NCBI GenBank assembly: GCA_021776615.1
Contig: JAJFFO010000020.1
Location: 62,001-126,000, forward strand
From: Robiginitomaculum sp.
GTDB lineage: Bacteria > Pseudomonadota > Alphaproteobacteria > Caulobacterales > Maricaulaceae
DNA: 64,000 bases
Direction of reading: 5' to 3'
Part shown: positions 1 to 8,650 of the stretch, piece by piece
How the letters are laid out: each line of letters starts with the position of its first letter
How positions within the stretch are numbered: the first letter of the stretch is position 1
Notes under the pieces: generated by a model
Seen by the model: only the letters and a program-made list of their open reading frames with translations
What the model was told of the DNA's origin: nothing
Databases searched by the model: none
Program-made: the position numbers and the translations under genes

Positions 1-1697
1 AGGAACCTGTGCTGCACACGTTGGTGCCGTCCCTCTTGGCGCAAATGGGCGATGCATATCCAGAGTTGGTGCGGGCGCAGGCACTTATCGAAAGCAATTT
101 GCTGCAAGAAGAAGAGCGCTTTTTACGCACATTGGGGCGTGGCATGGGGCTTTTGAATGAAGCCATCACCGGTCTTGGCGAGGGTGCACAGCTTTCTGGC
201 GACATTGCCTTCAAACTTTATGACACCTATGGCTTTCCGCTTGATTTGACCGAAGACGCCTTACGTGGCCATTCGATCGGGGTTGACCATGCCGGATTTG
301 AAGCGGCTATGGCGACGCAAAAAGCCGAAGGCCGGGCGAATTGGAAAGGCTCCGGCGATGCTGGTGCCGCCAGCCTTTGGGACGGTGCATATGGTGCGTC
401 CATTCCTGCCACAACATTTTTGGGATACGCCTGCGAAGCGGCAAAAGGGCGGCTATTGGCGTTGACCAAGAATGGGGTTTCGGCACCGGGTGCGCAGCCG
501 GGTGACGAGGTTGATCTGGTCTTTGACCAAACCCCGTTTTACGCGGAAGCAGGCGGTCAAACCGGCGATACCGGGCGGATAATTGCGGGCGCTGCTGAAG
601 TCGTTATTGCCAATACTACCAAGTCATCCAAAGGACATTTCATTCATAGTGGCAAAGTGCAAGGCGGCCCTGTTGAGACGGACTCCGAGGTCGAGCTGAT
701 TGTCGACCATGAGCGCCGCCGGGCCATTCGCGCCAATCATTCGGCAACGCATTTATTGCACGCGGCCATACGCACGCATCTTGGGTCTCATGTTGCGCAA
801 AAAGGCTCTTATGTTGGGCCCGATTATTTGCGCTTTGACTTCACCCATTCTGGCCCGATGACTGCGGAAGAATTGGAACGCATAGAATTGGAGGTCAATG
901 CAATTATACGACAAAATACTCCTGCTATTGTGCGCGAGACCAGCCATGAGGAAGCCATTGAGGCGGGTGCAGTGGCGCTGTTCGGTGAAAAATATGGCGA
1001 CAAGGTGCGGATGTTAAGCCTTGGGACAGATATCAATGATGATGGGCGTCATTATTCTTTAGAATTGTGTGGTGGTACCCATGTCGAGCGCACGGGCGAC
1101 ATCGCCTTGATCAAAATCACCGGCCAAAGCGGTGTGGCCGCCGGGATCAGGCGGATTGAAGCCATGACCGGCGCCAAAGCGCTGGAATATATGCGCGAAG
1201 AGGAAAAGGTACTGCAAGGCGCGGCGGAGATATTAAAATCACGGCCTGTGGACCTTGCCAAAAAGCTGCACAAGCTTGTTGAAGAGCGCCGGGCTTTGGA
1301 AAATGAAGTGTCATCATTGCGTAAGCAGATTGCCATTGGTGGCACCGGGCCAGAGCAGGATGCCAGTGAAGTTATAAACGGGGTGAAATTTATTGGCCGG
1401 GCAGTCGAGAATGTTCCGCCGCGAGATTTGCGTACCTTGGTGGATGAGAGCAAAAGCAAGCTTGGCTCTGGTATTGCCGTTTTTGCAACGAATAATGATG
1501 GAAAAGGTGCGCTTGCGGTTGGTGTCAGCGAAGATTTGCACGATCGGTTAAATGCTGTCGATTTGGTCCGCATTGGTGCCGTTGCCCTTGGTGGAAAAGG
1601 CGGCGGAGGACGGGCTGATTTCGCTCAAGCTGGCGGTCCTGATGGGCATTGCACCCAAGCGGCCATCGATAAAATCAAGGCGACGCTTGCCAGTTAA
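1..1697 (+). CDS. alaS: Alanine-tRNA ligase, C-terminal part (5' end outside window)
   Basis: Charges tRNA-Ala in the cytosol. The reading frame is open to the left edge of the window, so only about 565 C-terminal residues are present and the start and most of the aminoacylation domain lie upstream. What is visible is the end of the catalytic/tRNA-recognition part, then the editing domain with the zinc-type HSATHLLH motif and the partner CGGTH motif. After that come a helical linker and a C-terminal DHHA1-like domain ending in the glycine-rich GGKGGGGRADFAQAGG stretch typical of AlaRS C-Ala domains. The frame is intact. It converges on icd with a strong hairpin between them. Identification is secure. 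Confidence 0.97.
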   Translation, partial: EPVLHTLVPSLLAQMGDAYPELVRAQALIESNLLQEEERFLRTLGRGMGLLNEAITGLGEGAQLSGDIAFKLYDTYGFPLDLTEDALRGHSIGVDHAGFEAAMATQKAEGRANWKGSGDAGAASLWDGAYGASIPATTFLGYACEAAKGRLLALTKNGVSAPGAQPGDEVDLVFDQTPFYAEAGGQTGDTGRIIAGAAEVVIANTTKSSKGHFIHSGKVQGGPVETDSEVELIVDHERRRAIRANHSATHLLHAAIRTHLGSHVAQKGSYVGPDYLRFDFTHSGPMTAEELERIELEVNAIIRQNTPAIVRETSHEEAIEAGAVALFGEKYGDKVRMLSLGTDINDDGRHYSLELCGGTHVERTGDIALIKITGQSGVAAGIRRIEAMTGAKALEYMREEEKVLQGAAEILKSRPVDLAKKLHKLVEERRALENEVSSLRKQIAIGGTGPEQDASEVINGVKFIGRAVENVPPRDLRTLVDESKSKLGSGIAVFATNNDGKGALAVGVSEDLHDRLNAVDLVRIGAVALGGKGGGGRADFAQAGGPDGHCTQAAIDKIKATLAS

Positions 1698-1721
1698 ATA
1701 GATTATCTGACTTCAAAATGT

Positions 1722-1756
1722 ACATTAGCTGGCCTGCAGGGCAGGCCAGCTAATGT
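1722..1756. terminator. Perfect 16-bp hairpin between convergent alaS and icd
   Basis: The arms ACATTAGCTGGCCTGC (1722-1737) and its exact reverse complement (1741-1756) flank a 3-base loop. The hairpin lies between the stops of convergent alaS and icd, which suits a bidirectional terminator. No clean T-tract follows on the plus strand. On the minus strand a short TTTT occurs about 4 bases after the stem. Confidence 0.7.
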
Positions 1757-1778
1757 AGTGCTGAATTTTCCTGAGGCG

Positions 1779-2999
1779 TTATGCCTTGGCCATCTCATTT
1801 TCCAGGTTTTGCGCCACTTTTTCCAAGAATCCGGTGGTGGTGAGCCAACTTTGCTGTTCGCCAACCAACAGAGCGAGGTCCTTGGTCATGTGACCAGATT
1901 CAACCGTGCCGATGACTATTTTTTCCAAGATTTCCGCGAATTGTGTAACTTCTGGCGTCTTGTCCAAACGACCACGATGGGCCAAACCGCGAGTCCACGC
2001 AAAAATTGAGGCAATGGAGTTGGTTGAAGTCGCTTCGCCGCGCTGATGGGCGCGGTAATGGCGGGTGACCGTGCCGTGCGCCGCTTCACTTTCTAACGTT
2101 TTTCCATCGGGAGATAACAATACGGAGGTCATCAGGCCTAAGGAGCCAAATCCTTGTGCCACCGTGTCTGACTGGACATCGCCATCATAATTTTTGCATG
2201 CCCAAACAAAGCCGCCGGCCCATTTCATCGCACAAGCCACCATGTCGTCTATCAGGCGGTGCTCATACCATATTTCAGCCTCTTCAAATTTTTCTTTGAA
2301 TTCTGCTTCGTAAACTTCCTGAAACAGGTCTTTAAACCGTCCATCATACGCCTTGAGAATGGTGTTTTTGGTCGACAGATAAAGCGGCCATTTCCTTTGT
2401 AAGGCAAAGTTTAGCGAGGCCCGGGCAAAATCGACAATGGACGGGTCAATATTATACATGCCCATAGCGACGCCGCCGCTTTCAAAGTCAAAGATTTCTT
2501 CTTCTATAGTCTGATCGCCGTCCGAACTTTCCCATTTCATACTCAATTTGCCTTTGCCGGGAACAACAAAGTTGGTTGCCCTATATTGATCCCCATAGGC
2601 ATGGCGGCCAATAACAATGGGCTTGGTCCAGCCAGGCACGAGGCGCGGCACATTGGTGCAGATAATGGGTTCGCGAAAAATTACGCCACCGAGGATGTTG
2701 CGGATCGTGCCATTGGGGGATCTCCACATTTTCTTGAGGCCAAATTCCTCTACCCGTGCTTCGTCCGGTGTGATGGTGGCACACTTAATACCAACGCCGG
2801 ACTTTTTGATGGCATTTGCCGCGTCAATGGTGATTTGATCATCGGTGGCATCACGTGCCTCAATGCCCAAATCGAAATATTTCAGATCAACATCAAGATA
2901 AGGAAGGATCAGGGTCTTCTTGATCATATCCCACATGATGCGGGTCATTTCGTCGCCGTCGAGTTCGATGACCGGGTTTTTTACTACAATTTTTGTCAT
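1779..2999 (-). CDS. icd: NADP-dependent isocitrate dehydrogenase
   Basis: TCA-cycle enzyme converting isocitrate to 2-oxoglutarate and CO2 with NADP+. The 406-residue protein begins [20 protein letters not shown] and is the monofunctional homodimeric type seen in alphaproteobacteria and eukaryotes. The stretches with [10 protein letters not shown] and the substrate region [20 protein letters not shown] are intact, as is [13 protein letters not shown] towards the C-terminus. The ATG at 2999 was chosen because family members start there and a GGGAAAA element lies about 6 bases upstream. The frame remains open further upstream but that extension is antisense to trmJ and has no family similarity. 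It is transcribed divergently from trmJ. Confidence 0.97.
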   Translation of the reverse strand: MTKIVVKNPVIELDGDEMTRIMWDMIKKTLILPYLDVDLKYFDLGIEARDATDDQITIDAANAIKKSGVGIKCATITPDEARVEEFGLKKMWRSPNGTIRNILGGVIFREPIICTNVPRLVPGWTKPIVIGRHAYGDQYRATNFVVPGKGKLSMKWESSDGDQTIEEEIFDFESGGVAMGMYNIDPSIVDFARASLNFALQRKWPLYLSTKNTILKAYDGRFKDLFQEVYEAEFKEKFEEAEIWYEHRLIDDMVACAMKWAGGFVWACKNYDGDVQSDTVAQGFGSLGLMTSVLLSPDGKTLESEAAHGTVTRHYRAHQRGEATSTNSIASIFAWTRGLAHRGRLDKTPEVTQFAEILEKIVIGTVESGHMTKDLALLVGEQQSWLTTTGFLEKVAQNLENEMAKA

Positions 3000-3150
3000 A
3001 AGCGTTTTCCCATTTTTGCGCGCGCGGGGTTTATGCTGTTTTTGCCCCAAATATCGCCTGCGATGTAAAAGAACCTTTGAGCGAAGCGATAGCACCGCTA
3101 TCTGTTGGGGAAAAGAGCATATACTGTATGCATGCTCACAATTGCGAGAC
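3000..3150. promoter_or_regulatory. Divergent icd/trmJ promoter region with small palindrome
   Basis: A 151-base spacer between divergent starts. It contains a perfect inverted repeat GATAGC-ACC-GCTATC at 3088-3102 and a TATACT box at 3120-3125 that could serve trmJ as a -10, with no convincing -35. Promoter assignment is a guess; the palindrome is directly visible. Confidence 0.4.
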
Positions 3151-3897
3151 GTGTTAGTGATTACATCCACCATCAACCAACCGGCCATCATTCTTGTTAA
3201 ACCGCAAATGGGCGAAAATATTGGCGCCGCCGCGCGAGTCATGGCTAATTTTGGGCTGCACGACTTGCGGCTTGTGGCACCGCGCGACGGATGGCCAAAT
3301 CCGAAGGCGCAGGCCATGTCTGCCGGTGCGCTTAAGGATACGGGACCCGCGCGGGTCTATACCGATACCGCTGCTGCTATTGCAGATTGTGCCGTTGTTT
3401 ACGCCGTATCTGCGCGCGTAAGAGATATGGAAAAAGATATTTATGGACCGATTGAGGGGTGTGCCAAATTACGCGCTTTTACCGGGCAAAATACCAAAGT
3501 GGCATTGTTGTTTGGCGCGGAATCGTCCGGCTTGAATAATGAAGATGTTGCCTTGTGTGACGCTTTAATTAGCTATCCGGTCGACCCGGCTTTCAGTTCA
3601 CTAAATTTGGCGCAGGCGGTTGCGGTTTTTGCGTATGAGTGGGGGGCAAATCGCGTTGATGTGACGCCGCACACGCGGACGGCGGATATTGCCAATAAAA
3701 AAGATCAGATTGGCCTTTTCGAACATCTTGAAAGTGCATTGGCGGATGCCGGGTTTTTCTTCCCGCCGGAGAAAACCCCGGTGATGAAGCAAAATATACG
3801 AAATGCGTTGATTAAGGCTCGGTTGACGGCGCAAGAAGTGCGCACATTTCGTGGAATTATACGGACATTGGTAAAAGGGCGCGGCCGTCGCTCTTAG
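3151..3897 (+). CDS. trmJ: tRNA/rRNA 2'-O-methyltransferase of the TrmJ type (SPOUT family)
   Basis: S-adenosylmethionine-dependent SPOUT methyltransferase expected to methylate the ribose of tRNA position 32. The 248-residue product has the TrmH-family motif 1 ([18 protein letters not shown]), the SAM-knot motifs around [15 protein letters not shown] and [16 protein letters not shown], and a C-terminal helical extension ending [14 protein letters not shown] that is typical of TrmJ rather than TrmL. The start is taken as GTG at 3151; GTG at 3157 is an alternative. The open frame extends upstream into icd antisense and was trimmed. A good terminator follows. Substrate specificity is inferred from family only. 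Confidence 0.88.
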   Translation: MLVITSTINQPAIILVKPQMGENIGAAARVMANFGLHDLRLVAPRDGWPNPKAQAMSAGALKDTGPARVYTDTAAAIADCAVVYAVSARVRDMEKDIYGPIEGCAKLRAFTGQNTKVALLFGAESSGLNNEDVALCDALISYPVDPAFSSLNLAQAVAVFAYEWGANRVDVTPHTRTADIANKKDQIGLFEHLESALADAGFFFPPEKTPVMKQNIRNALIKARLTAQEVRTFRGIIRTLVKGRGRRS

Positions 3898-3944
3898 AAA
3901 GACGACCTAAATTCCAGCCACCAGAGGTTTTGAAAATTGATAAA

Positions 3945-3976
3945 AAAAAGCCCCCGCCAAACGGCAGGGGCTTTTT
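3945..3976. terminator. Bidirectional rho-independent terminator
   Basis: AAAAAGCCCC-rich arm and GGGGCTTTTT arm separated by an AAAC loop, with A- and T-tracts on opposite sides. It separates trmJ (+) from the convergent lipoprotein gene (-) and can serve both. Confidence 0.9.
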
Positions 3977-3991
3977 CAATAATGGTATGGA

Positions 3992-5179
3992 TTAATTTGG
4001 GCGTGGTATGCCTAAAGCATCCATGGTTTCGAAGGTCAATTGACCTACGATAAAGCCGTTATCACGTTGGAATTTTTCCATGGCACGCAAGGTTGACATG
4101 CCGAACACGCCGTCAACATTACCGGTGCTATAGCCGCGGCTGGTGAGCCCTTGTTGAACCGATGCAATCAACTCAGGTGTTGAGTTGGTGTCACAGATAA
4201 CTTCACGCCATTCCAAATTACCGCCACTGACAATGCTAATTTTCTCAATGGTTTTATAAGTTGCCGGAATGGTGATGGTTTCGGTCCGCATCGGCGTAAC
4301 TTCTCTACGCACGCGAATAGTGGTGTATTCTGCAGCAATGATTTCTTCTTCAACACGAGGCGGAACAGAAACAACCTGTTTGGTAATGGTTTCATACCGT
4401 GCTGGAATAACCGTGTCTTCGGTGCGCTCGCCAGAAACAAGACGCTTACGGGTCACTGTTTTGTATTTAGGCGGCACTTCAACTTTACAAAGGATTTCAC
4501 CGGTAGGCTGAACGATGGTTTGCAGCAAGGAACCATCGGGTCCGTACATGCGGCCATCATGATCCCGGCGATAACCGCCATCACCAATCAAACCAGCACC
4601 TGGCTTCCACGTGGTGAAAGCAGGGCGAACCAGAACTTGTTCTTCATACTCTTCATAGACCGCAGCAATAACCCGTGATTCGGTTTGTTGTTGCTGAACG
4701 AGAACCTGCTCGGTGATGGTTTCGTAGGTAGCTGGAATGACGCGGTAATGCGTTGAAGCTTCCTTGATCAGGATTTGCTCTTCAACCAGTTCATAGGTTG
4801 CAGCAGCAATGCGCAATTCCGTTGTTGCAGGCAGGTCAATAACCTGTTCGGACGTTGTTTCGGTCAGCTCAGGAATGAGTATCCGTGAAAAGCACTGGCC
4901 CGGAAGCGCGTTAGGCGGATAACCTGCCGCAATCGCGATATTGTCCGAAGATGAATACGAGCTTGAGCTGCTGACCTGGGTTTGCAAGGTGGAAACTTGC
5001 GACCGGGCGGCATTAAGCTCAGCTTCCAAGCGTGCAATTTCACTTGCGGAATAGCTGGAGCTGGATGTCGTTGTCGTCGATGACGTCGTAGATCCAGAAC
5101 TCGTCTGTGTCGTTTCGCAAGCTGCAAGCAAAAGGGCCGTAGTCCCTGCCGCAGCCATAAGAGCGCGTTTGTAAATCAT
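3992..5179 (-). CDS. Repeat lipoprotein with C-terminal peptidoglycan-binding domain
   Basis: A 395-residue envelope lipoprotein. It has a signal peptide with lipobox LLLAAC (lipidated Cys about 21), then a Ser/Thr-rich linker and a short coiled coil (about 45-70). The middle of roughly 200 residues holds at least six degenerate strands of the form PA-x-YETITEQVLV (also AATYELVEEQILI, AAVYEEYEEQVLV, PARYETITKQVVS, PATYKTIEKISIV). The last 65 residues form a PG_binding_1 domain (VQQGLTSRGYSTGNVDGVFG, then TLRAMEKFQRDNG). The ATG at 5179 has a GGGAGA ribosome site. The role is likely anchoring the outer membrane to peptidoglycan or acting as a scaffold; no experimentally known homologue is recognised. 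It stands alone between terminators. Confidence 0.75.
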   Translation of the reverse strand: MIYKRALMAAAGTTALLLAACETTQTSSGSTTSSTTTTSSSSYSASEIARLEAELNAARSQVSTLQTQVSSSSSYSSSDNIAIAAGYPPNALPGQCFSRILIPELTETTSEQVIDLPATTELRIAAATYELVEEQILIKEASTHYRVIPATYETITEQVLVQQQQTESRVIAAVYEEYEEQVLVRPAFTTWKPGAGLIGDGGYRRDHDGRMYGPDGSLLQTIVQPTGEILCKVEVPPKYKTVTRKRLVSGERTEDTVIPARYETITKQVVSVPPRVEEEIIAAEYTTIRVRREVTPMRTETITIPATYKTIEKISIVSGGNLEWREVICDTNSTPELIASVQQGLTSRGYSTGNVDGVFGMSTLRAMEKFQRDNGFIVGQLTFETMDALGIPRPN

Positions 5180-5633
5180 TACTATCTCCCCTTCACCCGT
5201 GTTGCAAACAGTTGCAAAACGGTCAGCCCTCATCGGCTACGCGGCAAGATGCCGCAAGTTATAAAAAGCGGGTTTCCCCAACTTCACGCTACTACACTCT
5301 ATCAATGTTTTGGTGCTGCGCTAGCGAATACGCCAAATAGTTGCACGGCAAATTTAAAAGTCTGCGCCGTTGGCGATTGGTCATCGTCCCCTGACCCGCT
5401 TTGGCACAGTTTCCCCCAAAACCTGCGATAGACCGCCCAACTGTACTGTCCTTGGCGTTTTTTTAAAAGGGTAAAAACGTACCTAAATTTATTTTTTTTC
5501 AAAATTTTTGAGTTTTTTTCAAAAATCAGTGAGCAAGAAGCTAAAAGGTGCTTAAGGAATTTGGACTTTTGGGTGGCCTAGGATAAGGGAGCGGGCGAAT
5601 GCTTGTTTACTGGTAGAGTTTAAGGAGATTCCT
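5180..5633. other. 454-base intergenic region upstream of purB and the repeat lipoprotein
   Basis: No credible gene or RNA gene is seen. The section 5455-5535 is very A+T-rich. It holds two neighbouring copies of a TTTTTTTCAAAA-type sequence each followed within a few bases by a GAG, and an inverted repeat CGTTTTT...AAAAACG around 5456-5480. It must carry the promoters of both divergent genes. The A/T tracts could act as UP elements or binding sites for a nucleoid protein, which is inference. Confidence 0.5.
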
Positions 5634-6941
5634 TTGATTTCTCGATACGCCCGGCCTGAAATGACGCAGATTTGGGATGCGCAAAGTAAATATCAAATCT
5701 GGTTTGAAATAGAAGCACACGCTTGCGATGCCATGGCAAATGCCGGAGTGATTCCGCAAGAAGCGGCGGAGCAAATATGGGCGGGCGGCAAAAATGTTCA
5801 ATTCGATGTTGAGCGTATTGACGAAATCGAGCGCGAAGTTAAGCACGATGTAATCGCATTTTTGACGCATCTGGCCGAGCATGTCGGTGAGCCAGCGAGA
5901 TTTGTCCATCAGGGGCTCACATCATCGGATGTATTGGACACTTGTTTGTCAGTACAATTAGAGCGTGCATCGGGTCTGTTGCTAAAGGGCATGGATCGGG
6001 TGTTGAGCGCGCTCAAAAAGCAGGCGTTTGAACATAAGAATTCAATTTGTATTGGTCGAAGCCACGGTATTCACGCCGAGCCCACTACTTTTGGATTGAA
6101 AATGGCGCAAGGCTTTGCCGAGTTCTCCAGAGGGCGGGAACGCTTGGAGGCCGCGCGCAAGGAAATCGCGGTTTGTGCAATATCCGGCGCGGTTGGGACT
6201 TTTGCCAATATTGACCCAATGGTGGAAACCCATGTGGCAAAGATGCTCAATTTGGCGGTGGAGCCGGTTTCAACACAGGTTATTCCGCGGGATCGCCATG
6301 CGGTATTCTTTTCTACCTTGGGGGTTATAGCGTCTTCCATCGAGCGCCTGGCCACCGAGATCAGGCATTTGCAACGCACGGAAGTTGCCGAGGCCGAAGA
6401 GTTTTTCGCCAAGGGGCAAAAGGGTTCATCGGCGATGCCGCATAAGCGCAACCCCATACTCACTGAAAACCTGACGGGGCTTGCTCGCCTTATTCGCGGG
6501 TGCGTAACCCCGGCACTAGAAAACGTCGCTTTATGGCATGAGCGCGATATTTCGCATTCCAGCGTTGAGCGGGCTATTGCCCCCGATGCCACCATTCATT
6601 TGGACTTTGCTTTACACCGAATGGCAGGCGTTATCGAAAATCTGGTCGTGCATAAAGAGAAAATGCTTGAAAACCTTAATCTTCATGGCGGTATACACAA
6701 TTCTCAACGGGTGTTGTTGGCGTTGACGCAAAAGGGCGCAAGCCGAGAAGAGGCCTATAGGTTGGTACAGCGCAACGCCATGGCGGCATGGGGAGGCAAA
6801 GGCGGCTTTGAAGACTTGTTGAGAGCGGATGAGGATGTCACTGCATTTTTGCGCGGGGAAGAAATCGCGGCGCTTTTTGACCTTGGCTATCATATCCGTC
6901 ATGTCGACACGATTTTTGCGCGGGTTTTTGACGATCGTTAA
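5634..6941 (+). CDS. purB: Adenylosuccinate lyase
   Basis: Catalyses two fumarate-releasing steps: SAICAR to AICAR in the shared purine pathway, and adenylosuccinate to AMP. The 435-residue protein has the fumarase/aspartase superfamily signature GSSAMPHKRNP near residue 265, and the HGIHAEPTTFGLKMA and TSSDVLDT motifs that build the active site. The start is TTG at 5634, with AAGGAGA five bases upstream and the family N-terminus (I-S-R-Y-A-R-P-E-M) immediately following. It lies a few genes from the purCSQL operon. Identification is secure. Confidence 0.97.
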   Translation: MISRYARPEMTQIWDAQSKYQIWFEIEAHACDAMANAGVIPQEAAEQIWAGGKNVQFDVERIDEIEREVKHDVIAFLTHLAEHVGEPARFVHQGLTSSDVLDTCLSVQLERASGLLLKGMDRVLSALKKQAFEHKNSICIGRSHGIHAEPTTFGLKMAQGFAEFSRGRERLEAARKEIAVCAISGAVGTFANIDPMVETHVAKMLNLAVEPVSTQVIPRDRHAVFFSTLGVIASSIERLATEIRHLQRTEVAEAEEFFAKGQKGSSAMPHKRNPILTENLTGLARLIRGCVTPALENVALWHERDISHSSVERAIAPDATIHLDFALHRMAGVIENLVVHKEKMLENLNLHGGIHNSQRVLLALTQKGASREEAYRLVQRNAMAAWGGKGGFEDLLRADEDVTAFLRGEEIAALFDLGYHIRHVDTIFARVFDDR

Positions 6942-7017
6942 AAATGCTCGCGGCAATGTGATTGGTGTTGTGGCGAGTTTTCTGAGATATCCCAATGGTA
7001 GAAATTAGGAGATGTCA

Positions 7018-7527
7018 TTGCGTTTTTATCCGGGATTGCTGGTTTTGCCGCTAATGATGGTGATGTTCCTAATGTTGGGCGTCTCTCAGCGTGCGTCGGC
7101 GAATGACCTATCTTCATCAACAATATCGGCTCCAGCAGCAGTGCAGGCGATATTGTTTCGCGCCGATTGGTGCTCAAATTGCCACATCCTTGAACCCATT
7201 TTGGAGCAGGCAATGGCACAGGTGAACGGGGTTCCCGTAGAATTAGTGGTACTTGATTTCACCAATGCGGAGCGCTGGGATCAGTCAATTGAAACTGCTC
7301 TCGATCATAATGTTGTGAAAATTTACAATGCCTATGCGGGCATTACCGGGCTGGTGGTGTTGACAGCCTCCGATACTGGTGAGCGTATTGGTTGTTTTAA
7401 TCGCACCTTTTCTGCCCCGGCAATGGTACATGCCATGAAACAGGCGGTGATAACCGCAGAATCGGCGCCGCCGGGCCAACGGGACGGGCAATCAATGTTT
7501 TGCCCACCGGGTCGTTCCCCGCTTTAA
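7018..7527 (+). CDS. Exported thioredoxin-fold protein (CSNC)
   Basis: About 169 residues. The N-terminal hydrophobic segment (GLLVLPLMMVMFLMLGV, then ASA) looks like a signal peptide, so the protein is probably periplasmic. It is followed by a thioredoxin-like motif FRADWCSNCHILEP. The in-frame ATG at 7012 touches the AGGAG box (7007-7011) directly, so the TTG at 7018, spaced six bases from it, is the better start. It is followed 21 bases later by a second related gene, so the two probably form a unit. The specific role (thiol oxidoreductase, apocytochrome reduction) cannot be told from sequence. Confidence 0.7.
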   Translation: MRFYPGLLVLPLMMVMFLMLGVSQRASANDLSSSTISAPAAVQAILFRADWCSNCHILEPILEQAMAQVNGVPVELVVLDFTNAERWDQSIETALDHNVVKIYNAYAGITGLVVLTASDTGERIGCFNRTFSAPAMVHAMKQAVITAESAPPGQRDGQSMFCPPGRSPL

Positions 7528-7548
7528 ATCGTATTTTTGGAGAAACTA

Positions 7549-8028
7549 ATGCTCAAGCACCCGTTTTTGTTATTTTTAATTGCGGCGGCAATATTGGTCC
7601 CCGCTTTACTGGCGCGCACCGGACAGGCGCAGCCGGACGCGGCGGCAACTACGATAAGTTCAGGCCCTGAGCAACCAGTTCTCGCGGTTATGTTTTACTC
7701 AAACTGGTGTGGCTCATGCCAAATACTGGACCCCAGAATTGAAGCGATAAAACCTGAATTTGCGGACCGCGCGGTAGATTTTGTGAAATTTGATTTCTCA
7801 TTTGCCTTGGTGCGCGGCAAAGCCCTGCAGGATTTGGCCAACGAAAAAGATATCCCGAATATCTATGCACAAAATAAAGGGCGTACGGGCTTTATGTTGA
7901 TCATTGACCCTGAGACAGAAGGGGTTTTAGAGATCATAACTATTCGCGATAGCAAAGAGGCTATCGCGGCCAAGCTTGAACGCGCCATGCACCGCCCGGT
8001 TGCACAAGCAACCGCTCGTGCTGGGTAA
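7549..8028 (+). CDS. Second exported thioredoxin-fold protein (CGSC)
   Basis: A 159-residue protein with an N-terminal hydrophobic segment (FLLFLIAAAILVPALLA) and a thioredoxin motif FYSNWCGSCQILDP at about residues 47-60. The ATG at 7549 follows a GGAG box by six bases. It resembles its upstream neighbour in layout (signal segment, short linker, WCxxC, similar total length) although the sequences diverge, which suggests an old tandem duplication. It has a C-terminal alanine-rich tail. It is likely periplasmic and redox-active, with unknown partner. Confidence 0.7.
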   Translation: MLKHPFLLFLIAAAILVPALLARTGQAQPDAAATTISSGPEQPVLAVMFYSNWCGSCQILDPRIEAIKPEFADRAVDFVKFDFSFALVRGKALQDLANEKDIPNIYAQNKGRTGFMLIIDPETEGVLEIITIRDSKEAIAAKLERAMHRPVAQATARAG

Positions 8029-8071
8029 AATGCTGCGCCATTAAGCGTCATCATGTCTGTGCAATTTTAAA

Positions 8072-8101
8072 AACGGGATCAGAGAAAAAACTGATCCCGT
8101 T
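8072..8101 (-). terminator. Rho-independent terminator for the ATPase zeta gene
   Basis: An 11-bp stem (AACGGGATCAG and its complement) with an 8-base A-rich loop lies between convergent genes. Read on the minus strand it is followed by TTTTAAAA, so it mainly serves the minus-strand gene at 8140-8463. Confidence 0.85.
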
Positions 8102-8139
8102 GTCATATGGTAATGGGGGCTTGCGGTTAAGTGCCGATA

Positions 8140-8463
8140 TTAAGACTCGTTATGAACCTGCTCGCGGGCCTGGGCCATTAATTCTTCCATTTTTTTGCGA
8201 ATTTGATGATCCGATAAATCTAACTCGGCCGCATCCGCATCGCCGCGTAGTTTGCGGAACACATCTTCATCACCAGCTTCTTCGAAGTCGGCAATGATTA
8301 CCTGCTTGGCGTAGCTTTCCGCTTCTTCTTGCGATTTGTTCATTAGCCCGCCTAGCCACAGGCCCAGCAATTTATTACGCCGGGCATTGGCTTTGAATTC
8401 CAGATTTTCGTCATGCGCGAACTTAGACTCAAACCCTTTTTCGCGATTGTCAAAACTGCTCAT
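8140..8463 (-). CDS. F1Fo-ATPase inhibitor, zeta subunit (DUF1476)
   Basis: A 107-residue DUF1476 protein starting MSSFDNREKGFESKFAHDEN. Members of this family in alphaproteobacteria were shown in Paracoccus to be the zeta subunit, which inserts into F1 and blocks ATP hydrolysis. The N-terminal inhibitory segment (FDNREKGFESKFAHDE) and the four-helix body are present and the length is typical. A GGAGAGG ribosome site precedes the ATG. It is divergent from purC with 187 bases between, an arrangement common in this class. Confidence 0.9.
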   Translation of the reverse strand: MSSFDNREKGFESKFAHDENLEFKANARRNKLLGLWLGGLMNKSQEEAESYAKQVIIADFEEAGDEDVFRKLRGDADAAELDLSDHQIRKKMEELMAQAREQVHNES

Positions 8464-8650
8464 TTGCCTCTCCTGATGGCCGACGCTTCATTTAAGGATG
8501 ACGTAGCGTGTGATGGGACAGGAATCAATAACCTTTACACATTGCCGCCGGTGGGTGGCTAAGGTATGGACAACCATGTTTGGCGCAGCGATTCTGCGTT
8601 CAACATACTCTTTTTTTGCTTTGATGCGTGCTGGAAAGGATCTGTCGAAG

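Noticed and set aside
1052-1573. Long open frame antisense to alaS
   Set aside because: It lies wholly inside a conserved gene on the other strand, has no ribosome site or recognisable domain, and is a codon-composition shadow.
3000-3317. N-terminal extension of icd and the matching upstream extension of trmJ
   Set aside because: The two extended frames overlap antisense and neither adds family sequence. Normal starts at 2999 and 3151 have better support.
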